Origin: an uncultured delta proteobacterium
Lineage (GTDB): Bacteria; Desulfobacterota; Desulfobulbia; Desulfobulbales; Desulfocapsaceae
Assembly: GCA_903875445.1 (NCBI GenBank)
Contig: CAIQWD010000097.1
Span: 1 to 36,576, forward strand
Reading direction: 5' to 3'
DNA: 36,576 nucleotides
This document shows positions 8,686 to 16,810 of this stretch, piece by piece. Both the position numbers and the translations under genes were made by a program. Within the stretch, counting starts at the first letter, position 1, and every line of letters starts with the position of its first letter. The notes beneath the pieces are model-generated. The model ran no database searches, was not told where the DNA came from, and worked only from the letters and a program-made list of their open reading frames with translations.

Positions 8686-10020
8686 TTACATAATCGTGAT
8701 AAGCCAGCCATTAACATTTTCTATTTCGCTTTCGTCGAGGTTGCCAACCGCTGCCGCCAATTGAAGCTTACTTAGCAAATATTGATATCTTGCAACAACC
8801 AGGTTGTAGAGATTCTGGTAGTGGATTTGCTGCGCATTGAGAACGTCGACCGTTGTTCTAATACCTACATCTCGCCCCATCTTGCTTGATGCTACGAAAG
8901 ACGCACTTGATATCAGCACCTGCTCAAACGCTTTGATCTGCGCTGCACCGGTTTCGACACCATAGAATGATTGACGGATCGTTTGCTGCGCATCACGAAT
9001 CACTGCCTCAAGCGCGTCGCGCTGCTGAGCAGCTAACGAAACGGATTCCCTGTATTTGGAACTGCGATAGCCGCCGGTATAAAGTGGAATAGTAAGTTGC
9101 AAACCAATGGTGCCGTCGGAAGTACGATCCGGAAGGTCAGAATGGGTGGACGTGCTCCCATCCCATTGCGTCCCGAAACCGGCAACCAATGAAAGGATGG
9201 GAGAGGTTTCTAACCGATAGCGTGCAATCTCACTCTTTGCAATCTGTAGACCCATCTTTTGGGCAATCACTGTCAGGTTGCCGGACGGTGCTTTTTCAAG
9301 CCAAGTGTCAATAACTGCGGGTTGGGGTGGGATCGGTGTTCGGGTCTCTGAGATCGGGACTAATTCAAAAGGATCAAGGTTGGTGAGTTGCCGGTAAGCG
9401 GACTGCTTGAGCTTGAGATCGTTTCGCGCTGAAATGTCGCCGGCAACAATAGCATCGAAACGAGCTTGTGCCTCATTTGTGTCGGTAATAGTCGCCGAGC
9501 CGACTGAGAACATTTTTTTTGCTTGAGCCAATTGCTGACTCACCGCATCCATTTGTGCTTTCACCAGGTCGACATTTTTCTGCGACAATAATACTTCGAA
9601 GTAGGCTTTGGCGACACGCAACATCAAATCCTGTTCAGCGATACGATATTGCACTTGGGCTTCTTCAGCCTGAAGATTGAGTTCATCGCGAATGGCAAAT
9701 GCAGAAGCATTGTAGATCGGTTGTACCAGCGATATGGCTGATCCGTACTGAGGCCCATGCTCGTCTGTGCCGGCAGTTAAAGGATCCCCGGGATGCACGC
9801 TCTTCTTGGTTTGGTCCATATTTGCCGTGAATGCGATTTGTGGTAAAATCAGCGAATCGCCCTGCGTCGATTTCTCTAAACCTGCTGCCGATGCTTTACC
9901 TGCAGCCAAAAAACTTGCGTCGTAGGCCCGCGCTGCATGCCATGATGTAAGAAGATCCCCCGCATGGGAATTTGACACAAAAAACGTGATTATCACGACC
10001 AGTAGTACTTTTTTTAACAT
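8686..10020 (-). CDS. TolC-family outer-membrane efflux channel
   Basis: I chose the ATG at 10020, which gives 444 residues beginning with a clean signal peptide (MLKKVLLVVIITFFVSNSHA, cleavage before GDLL). A TTG start at 10095 would put 25 polar residues before it and is unlikely. The mature part is typical of TolC: two repeats of long amphipathic helices with LQAEEAQVQYRIAEQDLMLRV-like heptads, the QPIYNASA strand, GTIGLQLTIPLYTGG and the second-repeat VDVLNAQQIHYQNLYN. Three such subunits form the tunnel across outer membrane and periplasm. It is the first gene of the efflux operon, so the promoter should lie in 10021-10300, where a candidate response-regulator box (10204-10221) is found. 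Confidence 0.93.
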   Translation of the reverse strand: MLKKVLLVVIITFFVSNSHAGDLLTSWHAARAYDASFLAAGKASAAGLEKSTQGDSLILPQIAFTANMDQTKKSVHPGDPLTAGTDEHGPQYGSAISLVQPIYNASAFAIRDELNLQAEEAQVQYRIAEQDLMLRVAKAYFEVLLSQKNVDLVKAQMDAVSQQLAQAKKMFSVGSATITDTNEAQARFDAIVAGDISARNDLKLKQSAYRQLTNLDPFELVPISETRTPIPPQPAVIDTWLEKAPSGNLTVIAQKMGLQIAKSEIARYRLETSPILSLVAGFGTQWDGSTSTHSDLPDRTSDGTIGLQLTIPLYTGGYRSSKYRESVSLAAQQRDALEAVIRDAQQTIRQSFYGVETGAAQIKAFEQVLISSASFVASSKMGRDVGIRTTVDVLNAQQIHYQNLYNLVVARYQYLLSKLQLAAAVGNLDESEIENVNGWLITIM

Positions 10021-10203
10021 GAATTTTTTTTGGTTCGGTGTTTCGTTGACATGAATTTGTTGGTGATCAATCAACTGGCTGTCTACACTAGACAAGCTTC
10101 AGTTAGGGTGTCATATCAATCATCATAACAATCCAGTTGAGCTAATATCGTCTGAATCGATAGCGTCGGAGACACCACTAGCTGTATTAGTAATCGATCT
10201 ATC

Positions 10204-10221
10204 ATGAAGAATTGATGAAGA
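10204..10221 (+). promoter_or_regulatory. Candidate response-regulator box (copy 3) upstream of the efflux operon
   Basis: ATGAAGA-ATTG-ATGAAGA, an exact copy of the 18-base site at 2740-2757. It lies 184 bp upstream of the channel gene start. Two 7-base direct repeats with 11-base period are the footprint expected for an OmpR-family dimer. Confidence 0.5.
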
Positions 10222-10269
10222 GGATTCCATCTAGAGGGGAGCCCGAACCCCCTCAAGAAAGTCTTTCCC

Positions 10270-10407
10270 GTTTGGCCGAAGCAAATCAGAATCCATTCGA
10301 TCTCATCGACGGCCATAGAGACCTGTAGTACGAGCTGATTCGTGATTGGCCATTTGTTGGGCCACCTCGAACTTGCAGTCTTTCCTTAAATACCGTGGGG
10401 TAGGCTT
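10270..10407 (-). pseudogene. C-terminal remnant of a tyrosine recombinase (phage-type integrase)
   Basis: The minus strand reads RYLRKDCKFEVAQQMANHE, then SARTTGLYGRR, before a stop at 10303-10305; one frame over, the sequence continues VDEIEWILI. Together this matches the end of a site-specific recombinase family with the box AQ-x-M-A-N-H-E-S-x-R-T-T-x-L-Y-D-R-R followed by a DEVERI tail, which contains the conserved His and the catalytic Tyr. The frameshift and the missing first 85-90% show that it is dead. It indicates that a mobile element once inserted beside the efflux operon. Limits are approximate. Confidence 0.6.
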
Positions 10408-10529
10408 AAAAATCCGCCCAAGCTGGCACTTGCTCTAATCGCAATAGCAATTATCATCTAAAAACAATTGATTGCCAGGAAGATCAATCTATGCGATGAA
10501 CAACTTTTGGCTTGACCGAGGCAAGCTAA

Positions 10530-10539
10530 ACCTATAGGT
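10530..10539. promoter_or_regulatory. Palindrome ACCTATAGGT upstream of the Nramp gene
   Basis: A perfect 10-base palindrome, 88 bp upstream of the metal transporter start, within an otherwise non-coding stretch (10408-10626). DtxR/MntR-type metalloregulators often use AGGT/ACCT half-sites around transporter promoters, so this is a possible metal-responsive operator. A site this short can occur by chance. Confidence 0.25.
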
Positions 10540-10626
10540 ATCCATGAATCTGTTGCACCCTGGCATCTGCGAGGTTGGGTCTGAGAAAATCACCATTTGT
10601 TTCTTCAGTCAATTTGGAAAGCAAGA

Positions 10627-11928
10627 ATGCAGAGTAACCATTCAGAAACACATTCTAAGAGCTCTGATTGCAAGACAGTGCAGAGTGCCTTAAAGATCCT
10701 CGCTACGGCTCCTGCCAAAAACAGACTGACACGCCTTCTTCCATTTCTTGGCCCCGCCTTTATTGCCAGCGTTGCCTATGTCGATCCGGGTAACTTTGCC
10801 ACCAATATCCAGGCTGGGGCTCAATTCGGTTACATGCTGATCTGGGTTATCGTAGTCAGCAACCTGATGGCCATGCTCATTCAGACCCTGTCCGCAAAAC
10901 TAGGACTTGTCACTGGGAAAAATCTTGCGGAACACTGTCGGGAACAGTTTCCCCGACCGGTTGTCCTGGTCATGTGGGGTCTGATGGAACTGGTGGCCAT
11001 TGCAACTGACCTCGCAGAATTCCTGGGTGCTGCACTAGGATTTAACCTCCTTCTGGGTGTGCCACTCCTGGTGGGAGCACTTCTCACCGGAGTTGCCACC
11101 CTGCTGATTCTTGGACTTGAACGTTATGGATTCAGGCCACTGGAGGCAGTTATCTCTGGCATGGTAGGGATGATTGCCCTGTGCTATCTGGTGGAGACCA
11201 TTCTCGACAAACCGGACTGGGGCCAGGTTTTTCACTCCACGGTTATTCCCCAGTTTGCAGGGCCGGAAAGCATTGTACTTGCGGCCGGAATTCTCGGAGC
11301 GACAGTCATGCCTCACGCCATATTTCTCCATTCTGCTCTCATGCAGGGTCGGATTGTGGTTAAGGAAAAAAGCCAGCTGCAGGGATTGTATCGATTTGAA
11401 ATAATGGATATTGTTATCGCCATGGGCATTGCCAGTTTTGTCAATGCAGCGATGCTGATCATGGCAGCAGCTACATTCTATAAAACGGGACTTACCCATA
11501 TTGCCACTATCGAAGAGGCATATCTAACGCTGGAGCCGCTTCTCGGCGCTGGGGCAAAATGGTTTTTCGGCCTGTCACTGCTTTTTGCCGGGTTGTCATC
11601 ATCCACCGTGGGCACCAGTGCCGGACAGGTGATAATGCAGGGATTTTTGAAAACACATATCCCTGTTTTGGTGCGGCGACTGATCACTATGGTTCCGGCG
11701 ATTTTGGTAATCTGGATCGGCCTGGACCCCACCCGCACCTTAGTGATGAGTCAGGTTGTCCTCAGTTTTGGGCTACCCTTTGCCGTCGTGCCTCTGGTTA
11801 TATTCACCCGGAACAAAACTATTATGGGGGAGATGGTCAATAAGCCAGTGACCACAGCTCTGGCCGGGCTAATCGCATTTATCATTGTTACTCTTAACGT
11901 GTATCTTCTCTATCAACTTCTCAGTTAG
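10627..11928 (+). CDS. Nramp-family divalent metal (Mn2+/Fe2+) transporter
   Basis: I chose the ATG at 10627 (433 residues), preceded by GGAAAG; a TTG at 10597 would add 10 residues. The protein has a polar N-terminus of about 35 residues and then roughly 11 membrane helices. The two metal-site motifs of the family are present: DPGN in helix 1 (ASVAYVDPGNFATN, Asp53-Asn56) and MPH in helix 6 (GATVMPHAIFLHS). Keeping the methionine of MPH fits transition-metal transport rather than the Mg or Al variants. It works in the inner membrane by proton-coupled import. A tandem universal stress protein follows after 12 bases and is presumably co-transcribed. Confidence 0.93.
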   Translation: MQSNHSETHSKSSDCKTVQSALKILATAPAKNRLTRLLPFLGPAFIASVAYVDPGNFATNIQAGAQFGYMLIWVIVVSNLMAMLIQTLSAKLGLVTGKNLAEHCREQFPRPVVLVMWGLMELVAIATDLAEFLGAALGFNLLLGVPLLVGALLTGVATLLILGLERYGFRPLEAVISGMVGMIALCYLVETILDKPDWGQVFHSTVIPQFAGPESIVLAAGILGATVMPHAIFLHSALMQGRIVVKEKSQLQGLYRFEIMDIVIAMGIASFVNAAMLIMAAATFYKTGLTHIATIEEAYLTLEPLLGAGAKWFFGLSLLFAGLSSSTVGTSAGQVIMQGFLKTHIPVLVRRLITMVPAILVIWIGLDPTRTLVMSQVVLSFGLPFAVVPLVIFTRNKTIMGEMVNKPVTTALAGLIAFIIVTLNVYLLYQLLS

Positions 11929-11940
11929 CAGAGTTATATC

Positions 11941-12855
11941 ATGTTCAAGCATATTCTCGTTCCGTTAGATGGGTCTCGGCTGGCTGAATCAGCACTGCCG
12001 GCAGCTGCCTATATAGCTGTTAAGCTGGCCTCCATGGTCACGCTTATTCATGTTATAGAAAACAATGCACCTCAAGAAGTCCATGGCCAGCCTCATCTGA
12101 GGACAGCTCAAGAAGCAGAGCTCTATCTGCAGGAAATACGCAAGCTCTGGTTTCCAAAAGTACAGCTTCTCGACTGCCATGTGCACACCGCGGAAGTAGC
12201 TGATGTTGCCCGCAGTATTGTCGACCATTCGGGTGAGCTGGACTACGATTTGATTGTCATGTGTTCCCACGGGCGGGGTAAGGCAAAGCAACTGTTTATG
12301 GGTAGCATAGCGCAAACAATTATCGGTCTCGGATCAATTCCCGTGCTGATCATCCACCCTGATGCGACCGGGGCACTTTCTGAATTTTCTTGCAGAACCA
12401 TCTTAGTACCGCTGGATAACGACCCGGATCACGGTCAGGGACTTCCGGTTGCGAAGGAATTAGCAGGCAAGTTTGGAGCAGCACTCCATTTGAGCATGGT
12501 TGTTGAACTTTTCACTACCCTGTCAGGAGTTAGGGCTGTGACCAGCAGGCTGCTTCCAGGAACCACATCGAGACTACTGGAAATATCCGCCCGGAATGGA
12601 GAGAAATTCGTCCAACAACGCCTTAGCGAACTTCTGCGCCAAGGATACAATGCAAGTGCTGATGTACTTCGGGGAGACCCCGTCGGCGTCATTGTTAAAT
12701 CGGCCCAGACCATTAAGGCTGATCTCATTGTCCTGGCAACCCATGGGAAATCGGGCATGGAGGGGTTCTTGGCCGGCAGCTTCAGCCACAAACTCTGCAG
12801 CCTCTGCACAACTCCGCTGCTGTTGATTCCAGTGGTAAGCGATCCCGCTTTATAA
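11941..12855 (+). CDS. Tandem-domain universal stress protein (UspA family)
   Basis: 304 residues with two Usp domains. Domain 1 (about 1-142) begins MFKHILVPLDGSRLAESAL and ends SHGRGKAKQLFMGSIAQTI...VLIIHP. Domain 2 (about 148-300) begins RTILVPLDNDPDHG and ends THGKSGMEGFLAGSFSHKL...PLLLIPV. Both keep the glycine-rich ATP-binding loop G-x2-G-...-G-S, so nucleotide binding is likely at both sites. The gene follows the Nramp gene by 12 bases, an association often seen in proteobacteria, in which the Usp may tune the transporter or act under the same stress. The protein is soluble, with no signal peptide. Confidence 0.93.
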   Translation: MFKHILVPLDGSRLAESALPAAAYIAVKLASMVTLIHVIENNAPQEVHGQPHLRTAQEAELYLQEIRKLWFPKVQLLDCHVHTAEVADVARSIVDHSGELDYDLIVMCSHGRGKAKQLFMGSIAQTIIGLGSIPVLIIHPDATGALSEFSCRTILVPLDNDPDHGQGLPVAKELAGKFGAALHLSMVVELFTTLSGVRAVTSRLLPGTTSRLLEISARNGEKFVQQRLSELLRQGYNASADVLRGDPVGVIVKSAQTIKADLIVLATHGKSGMEGFLAGSFSHKLCSLCTTPLLLIPVVSDPAL

Positions 12856-13007
12856 CAGTCATAAGAAAACGATATGATGATCAGTTGGAGAGCACCGATG
12901 GAAAGGATGCCCTAAAAGACGAGGTCCTCAGCTGGCAAGAAGAACTAAAGCAGTATCCCTATGGAGGAGAAGCAAAGAACATCATTGTCGATATGATAAG
13001 ACAATGA
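12852..13007 (+). other. Short orphan reading frame, possible gene remnant
   Basis: Downstream of the Usp stop, one frame runs open for 51 codons and reads like real protein: ITVIRKRYDDQLESTDGKD, then a charged helical part ending QYPYGGEAKNIIVDMIRQ and a stop. There is no ATG/GTG/TTG in a sensible place at its beginning, although the frame continues open into the Usp gene. It may be the tail of a small protein whose beginning was lost, or an overlapping gene with a non-standard start. No family is recognised. Confidence 0.3.
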
Positions 13008-13039
13008 CAATGTGAGGAAAGCGCCATGGGGCTTTGCCG

Positions 13040-14581
13040 CTAGCGCTTGCGCAGCTGCAAACTCAAGCTGGCAAGGTCTGTTCGCACAGCCTCCGGCAGG
13101 TCCCGATATGGCTGCATGACCGTGCCGGGGTAGCCCTCGGTGATAACCGCGAAAGTTCGCGCGAAGGTGAGGGTGTAGCGCGTCAGATCCGGCGGCGCGG
13201 GCTGCAGGGCCCTGCCGAAGGTGCTGAGTCCGCCGCCCTGTCCATGGCAAGTGGCGCAGGTCGTGTCCCAAATCTTCCGGGACTCGGGACCAATGGCTCC
13301 AGGCGTGGTCGCGCGCGCAAACATGGTGAAGCGCCCGTCCAGCTCATCCAGAAGGCTGTCTAGTTTCGCGCGATCGAAGAAGGTAAAATATGGCATGTCC
13401 GAACCCGGCACGCCTTTCAGGAGAATTGCATTGATGTATTCCCTGTCGGCGCGGATGGAAGACAGATCCTCGGCGGGAATCAAAAGCCGCCGCGCGGCCG
13501 GACCGTCTCCCAAGCCGTTCTGCCCATGGCAGGGCCGGCAACTCCCTGCATAGATAGTTTTGCCGTTGTCGTAGACCGTGCGCAGCTTGGTGTTGAAGGC
13601 CGCCAGGGCCTGGGGCTGTTGGACCGCTAGGGCCGCAATTTTGAGGGTACGGTTGGCCAGGGCCTGGGCACGCACTTCCGTGAGTGCGCTGTCTTGGATA
13701 AGCTGACGCGCCGACAGCATAGCTACAAGGACTACGGGCGACAGCAGGAGCACGCGCAGGCGGATGATGCCGAACACAGGCGCGCGGAACAGCCAGATCA
13801 GAGCCATGGCGGCCGATGTGCCGATGGTGACAGCCGCGAGTCCGGGTCCGCCGAGTGTGCCCTTGATCGTGACGAGCAGGGGAACCCCCACCACTACCTG
13901 AAACAGGACGGCTGCGAGAATCCAGCGGCCCAGGCGTTCGCTGCGCTCCGAATTGCCCGTGGCGGAAAAGACGAGATGGAAGATACCGCCGAAGACCACA
14001 GCCGCGCCCAGGATGTGCAGATAACGGAAGATCCAGTGCATCAGGTAGCCGCTGTCCGAGGCCGGGCCCTGTGAGGCCACCTGGGCCCAGAAGGCCGGCC
14101 GCTCCATGAGTGACAGCGCACCGGTGAAGATCGCCGGCACGGTAAGCAGGGCGCAAAGCCCGACTACGCCGAACAGCAAGTGCAACAAGGGCCGTGTGCC
14201 AAGCTTGTGCCCAAAAGCATCAATACTCAAAAAAGCCACAATGAGCAGCGGGATAACCGCCAACCAGGCATAGGCATAAAGCCCCGTGGCCGTGAAAAAG
14301 GCATCGGAATAATAGACCTGAATCACCAGCAGGGGGGCCACACCGAGAACCACGGCGAGACTCTTGAGACCCAGGTGCGACTCCACCACCTTCTTGTTCC
14401 AAGGTTGCTGTTCTGGATTACCCAAAAACCAAGCCTCCAGAAAAGAGTACAGGCCAATCATGGCCGTACCCAGCATGAGCAGCACGAAAAGCAGGTGCAA
14501 CCCGAAGGTGACGAAAAGCATGCCGCGCAGCCAATGCTCCGGCAAAGGCAGCGCTAGGAACAGATCCTCCCAAGGCTTCAT
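13040..14581 (-). CDS. Membrane cytochrome with two C-terminal haem c domains (bd-like module, subunit 2)
   Basis: 513 residues. The first 290 form about eight membrane helices with several histidines suited to haem b or quinone sites (ESHLGLKSLAVVLGVAPL with His69; MHWIFRYLHILG with His182 and His189; His202). Two cytochrome c domains follow, CRPCH (348-352, candidate distal Met396 in SDMPYF) and CATCH (442-446, candidate Met489 in TVMQPY). The fold resembles the uncharacterised bd-oxidase-like membrane cytochromes fused to haem c that are known from Nitrospira and Geobacter relatives. It overlaps the upstream CydA-like gene by ATGA and has its own ribosome site (GGAGAAGAAG), so the two products probably form one complex. 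It is last in the operon. Confidence 0.78.
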   Translation of the reverse strand: MKPWEDLFLALPLPEHWLRGMLFVTFGLHLLFVLLMLGTAMIGLYSFLEAWFLGNPEQQPWNKKVVESHLGLKSLAVVLGVAPLLVIQVYYSDAFFTATGLYAYAWLAVIPLLIVAFLSIDAFGHKLGTRPLLHLLFGVVGLCALLTVPAIFTGALSLMERPAFWAQVASQGPASDSGYLMHWIFRYLHILGAAVVFGGIFHLVFSATGNSERSERLGRWILAAVLFQVVVGVPLLVTIKGTLGGPGLAAVTIGTSAAMALIWLFRAPVFGIIRLRVLLLSPVVLVAMLSARQLIQDSALTEVRAQALANRTLKIAALAVQQPQALAAFNTKLRTVYDNGKTIYAGSCRPCHGQNGLGDGPAARRLLIPAEDLSSIRADREYINAILLKGVPGSDMPYFTFFDRAKLDSLLDELDGRFTMFARATTPGAIGPESRKIWDTTCATCHGQGGGLSTFGRALQPAPPDLTRYTLTFARTFAVITEGYPGTVMQPYRDLPEAVRTDLASLSLQLRKR

Positions 14582-15933
14582 TGCTTCTTCTCCTTCTGTA
14601 ACTGGGGTGCAGGCCGCGAGTCCTTGTTGGCCAAGGAATAGAGATAGGTGGACAAGGTCAGGCGCTCCTGCTCTGTACCGGAGAACGGCGTCATGAAGGG
14701 TACTAAGCTTTCCGTAATGGAGGTGATGGCATTGACCCCTTCCAGAGTACGCCCGGCGATGCGCTGGGTGATGTCGTTAACCCCGCCGATGGTGTGGCAA
14801 ACTGCGCAGTTGGCGTCGAACAAGGCCTGGCCCGAGCGCGCCGCCGGGGCGGTGTCGGTACGGACCTCGCGCACCCAGTGCAATCCAGGGAGTGTACCCT
14901 CCTGTTCGGCGGCAAGGTTGTTTACGAGAGGAATCTGGTTGGCGTACATGTAACCGGGCAGCAGATAGGGCCCACGCACGAACTCGCGCACGCGTTCGAA
15001 CTCGGAGATGAATCCGACGCTCAGAACCAGTGCGGGGATAACCAGGACCCGGCTCAGGGTGGCGCGTTTGGCCACGCCGGCCAGTGCGGCCAGAACGAGG
15101 ACCAGCCCGGCTACCACGTTCAGCAGGATCACCAGCTCCGGCCGCTGGGAAAGAGCCGAGGTGGCCACCGCGAAGATCCAGTGAGTCAGATAGGTTTGCG
15201 GCACGCGGGAGAAGTAGACAACGCCTGCAGCAGCGGTCACGGCAGCGGCCGCGAGGAAGACAAACCCGCACAGGCGCAGTGCACGGCCCCGCTCCTCGGC
15301 CGGACCGTTAAAGGTCCAGGCCGTCCAGGTAAGCGCCACCAAGGCGCCGATACTTATGCCGCCCGCGATGCGCAGGAAGCATTGCGGCACAAAGGTCGGG
15401 TTGAAGTAGGCCTGGACGAAGCTCTGTCCCGAAGGCCAACCGCCCGGCGTGAGCATGAAGCCAAGGATACCGGAGATGAGGATACCGGAGAGCACGGCCA
15501 TGACCACATAACCGCAACCCACGGCGAGAAGCAATCTCGGTCGGGTGTCCACGGTACGATCCCAGAGGGAATAATAGATGAGCAGAAGCACAACCTCCGC
15601 GGTGAAGGCACCCCACTCGATGAACCAGGGCCAGAAGAACAGATGGATGAGTGAGCCGATGCCGCCGGGGGCCAGGGCTCCGGTGATGAACCAGATGCCC
15701 ACGCCTGTGACCGCACCCACCGAGGTCGTGGTCATAACCAACGGGCCGAGCATCGAGCGACCGAGTCTAGTCCAGAAGGTACCCCGCCCAGCCGCACCAA
15801 GGGCCTGGAAAAGCACAACCATGGTTATTGCGCCAATGGCTAGCCCGTGACTGATGAGCACATGCAACACTGCGTCAAGGGCTATGGTCATACCATCGCC
15901 CAGCCCAGGAATGTGCAGAATGGGGAAGTTCAT
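14578..15933 (-). CDS. CydA-like membrane cytochrome with C-terminal haem c domain (subunit 1)
   Basis: 451 residues: about eight or nine membrane helices (20-310) and one C-terminal cytochrome c domain, CAVCH (376-380) with Met414 in PFMTPF as likely distal ligand. The helical part recalls subunit I of cytochrome bd in its early His (LHVLISHG, His24/His30), RLGRSMLGPL and the FIEWGAFTAEV helix with paired glutamates. It lacks the long quinol loop and overall motifs of real CydA, so it should not be called an oxygen-reducing bd oxidase. I expect electron transfer between the quinone pool and periplasmic cytochromes. It follows the TsdA-like gene by 13 bases with a strong AGGAGG site and overlaps the next gene. 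Confidence 0.8.
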   Translation of the reverse strand: MNFPILHIPGLGDGMTIALDAVLHVLISHGLAIGAITMVVLFQALGAAGRGTFWTRLGRSMLGPLVMTTTSVGAVTGVGIWFITGALAPGGIGSLIHLFFWPWFIEWGAFTAEVVLLLIYYSLWDRTVDTRPRLLLAVGCGYVVMAVLSGILISGILGFMLTPGGWPSGQSFVQAYFNPTFVPQCFLRIAGGISIGALVALTWTAWTFNGPAEERGRALRLCGFVFLAAAAVTAAAGVVYFSRVPQTYLTHWIFAVATSALSQRPELVILLNVVAGLVLVLAALAGVAKRATLSRVLVIPALVLSVGFISEFERVREFVRGPYLLPGYMYANQIPLVNNLAAEQEGTLPGLHWVREVRTDTAPAARSGQALFDANCAVCHTIGGVNDITQRIAGRTLEGVNAITSITESLVPFMTPFSGTEQERLTLSTYLYSLANKDSRPAPQLQKEKKQ

Positions 15934-15946
15934 ACCGTTCTGCCTC

Positions 15947-16810
15947 CTATTTTGCTTCGTCGATAGACTTCGGCTTACTCGGTTTTGTGCCGGGGAAATG
16001 CGGCCGGGGCTTGTCGTGGACGAACGCAGCGACGTCCAGTGCCTGCTCCGGGGTCAGATTGGGCGAGGCCTTGGGCATGAAACGCCAGACGAAGGCCGCG
16101 AAGGTTTCCACCCGGTTCATGCCCGCGCCGCTGTTGTATGAGCCGTTGCCCCATACGGCCGGGGCGATGGGTGTGCCAAGCCCGTCACCGCCGTGGCAGC
16201 GGGCGCAGACGTCCTTATACACCGGATCTCCTTTGGCGGCGTCAGGCTTGAGATTCTTGTCCATCTGCGGCAGGCCGATCCAAGGCACTTCCGCATAAAT
16301 GGGGATTCCCTTAGAGATCCACTGGAAATAGGCGGTCAGTGCCTGCATTGTCTCACTGTCGGCCGGAGGCGCGGTGCCGTTCATGCTGCGCTGGAAGCAG
16401 TCCATGGTACGAAGGGTCAGGTCGGTCGAGAAATCGGAACGGCTGCGGTATTGCGGGTATACGGCGGCCACGCCTACCAGGGAGATAGTGTCCTTGCTGC
16501 GACCGCCTTCGAAGTGGCAGTTGGTGCAAGCCAAGTTGTTGCCCACGTATTCGCCGGCGTATTTCTTGGTCTCGGTCATGATCTTGAAGCCGAGCAGCAC
16601 CGCGTCTCTGTTCTCGGCAGGGGCATCCTCCAGGGCCGGAGGATTGAAGACTACGTCAAGAGGTTTGACGATGCCTTGGACTGATCCCCCGGTCAGTGTA
16701 ATGGGTCGGTTCGCCGTGCCTGAAACGTTGAAGAAGAACACGAGCCATGCGGCGATGCACAGCAAAATCACCGTCAAGGCAAGGGCGAAATACAATTTCC
16801 CATGTTTCAT
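15947..16810 (-). CDS. Membrane-anchored TsdA-like dihaem cytochrome c (thiosulfate dehydrogenase/tetrathionate reductase family)
   Basis: 287 residues with an N-terminal anchor helix (6-28) and two haem c sites in the periplasm: CTNCH (95-99) and CARCH (202-206). The blocks NLACTNCHFEGG, SLVGVAAVYPQYRSR, MDCFQRSMNG, PVWG-like AVWGNGSYNSGAGM and DVAAFVHDKPRP are those of TsdA, which interconverts thiosulfate and tetrathionate. Importantly, Cys138 in MDCFQRSMNG corresponds to the unusual cysteine ligand of the active-site haem in TsdA. Met231 and Met245 are candidates for the second haem. TsdA proteins are normally soluble; here the helix tethers it to the membrane beside two bd-like cytochromes encoded in the same operon. 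Start: ATG with GGAG 8 bases upstream. A related non-TsdA dihaem role remains possible. Confidence 0.8.
   Translation of the reverse strand: MKHGKLYFALALTVILLCIAAWLVFFFNVSGTANRPITLTGGSVQGIVKPLDVVFNPPALEDAPAENRDAVLLGFKIMTETKKYAGEYVGNNLACTNCHFEGGRSKDTISLVGVAAVYPQYRSRSDFSTDLTLRTMDCFQRSMNGTAPPADSETMQALTAYFQWISKGIPIYAEVPWIGLPQMDKNLKPDAAKGDPVYKDVCARCHGGDGLGTPIAPAVWGNGSYNSGAGMNRVETFAAFVWRFMPKASPNLTPEQALDVAAFVHDKPRPHFPGTKPSKPKSIDEAK

Noticed and set aside
10116-10316. 66-codon minus-strand frame upstream of the TolC-like gene
   Set aside because: Its first residues (VDEIEWILI) are the frameshifted tail of the recombinase remnant and the rest resembles nothing; I report the remnant instead.
14794-15654. 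Open frame of 286 codons on the plus strand, opposite the CydA-like gene
   Set aside because: It is antisense to a gene with clear haem c motif and membrane helices; its translation is rich in Gly, His, Arg and Gln as expected for a shadow in G+C-rich DNA.
13040-15933. Annotation as a cytochrome bd quinol oxidase (CydAB)
   Set aside because: The second protein is not CydB, the first lacks the quinol loop and full CydA motifs, and both carry haem c domains that true bd oxidases do not have.
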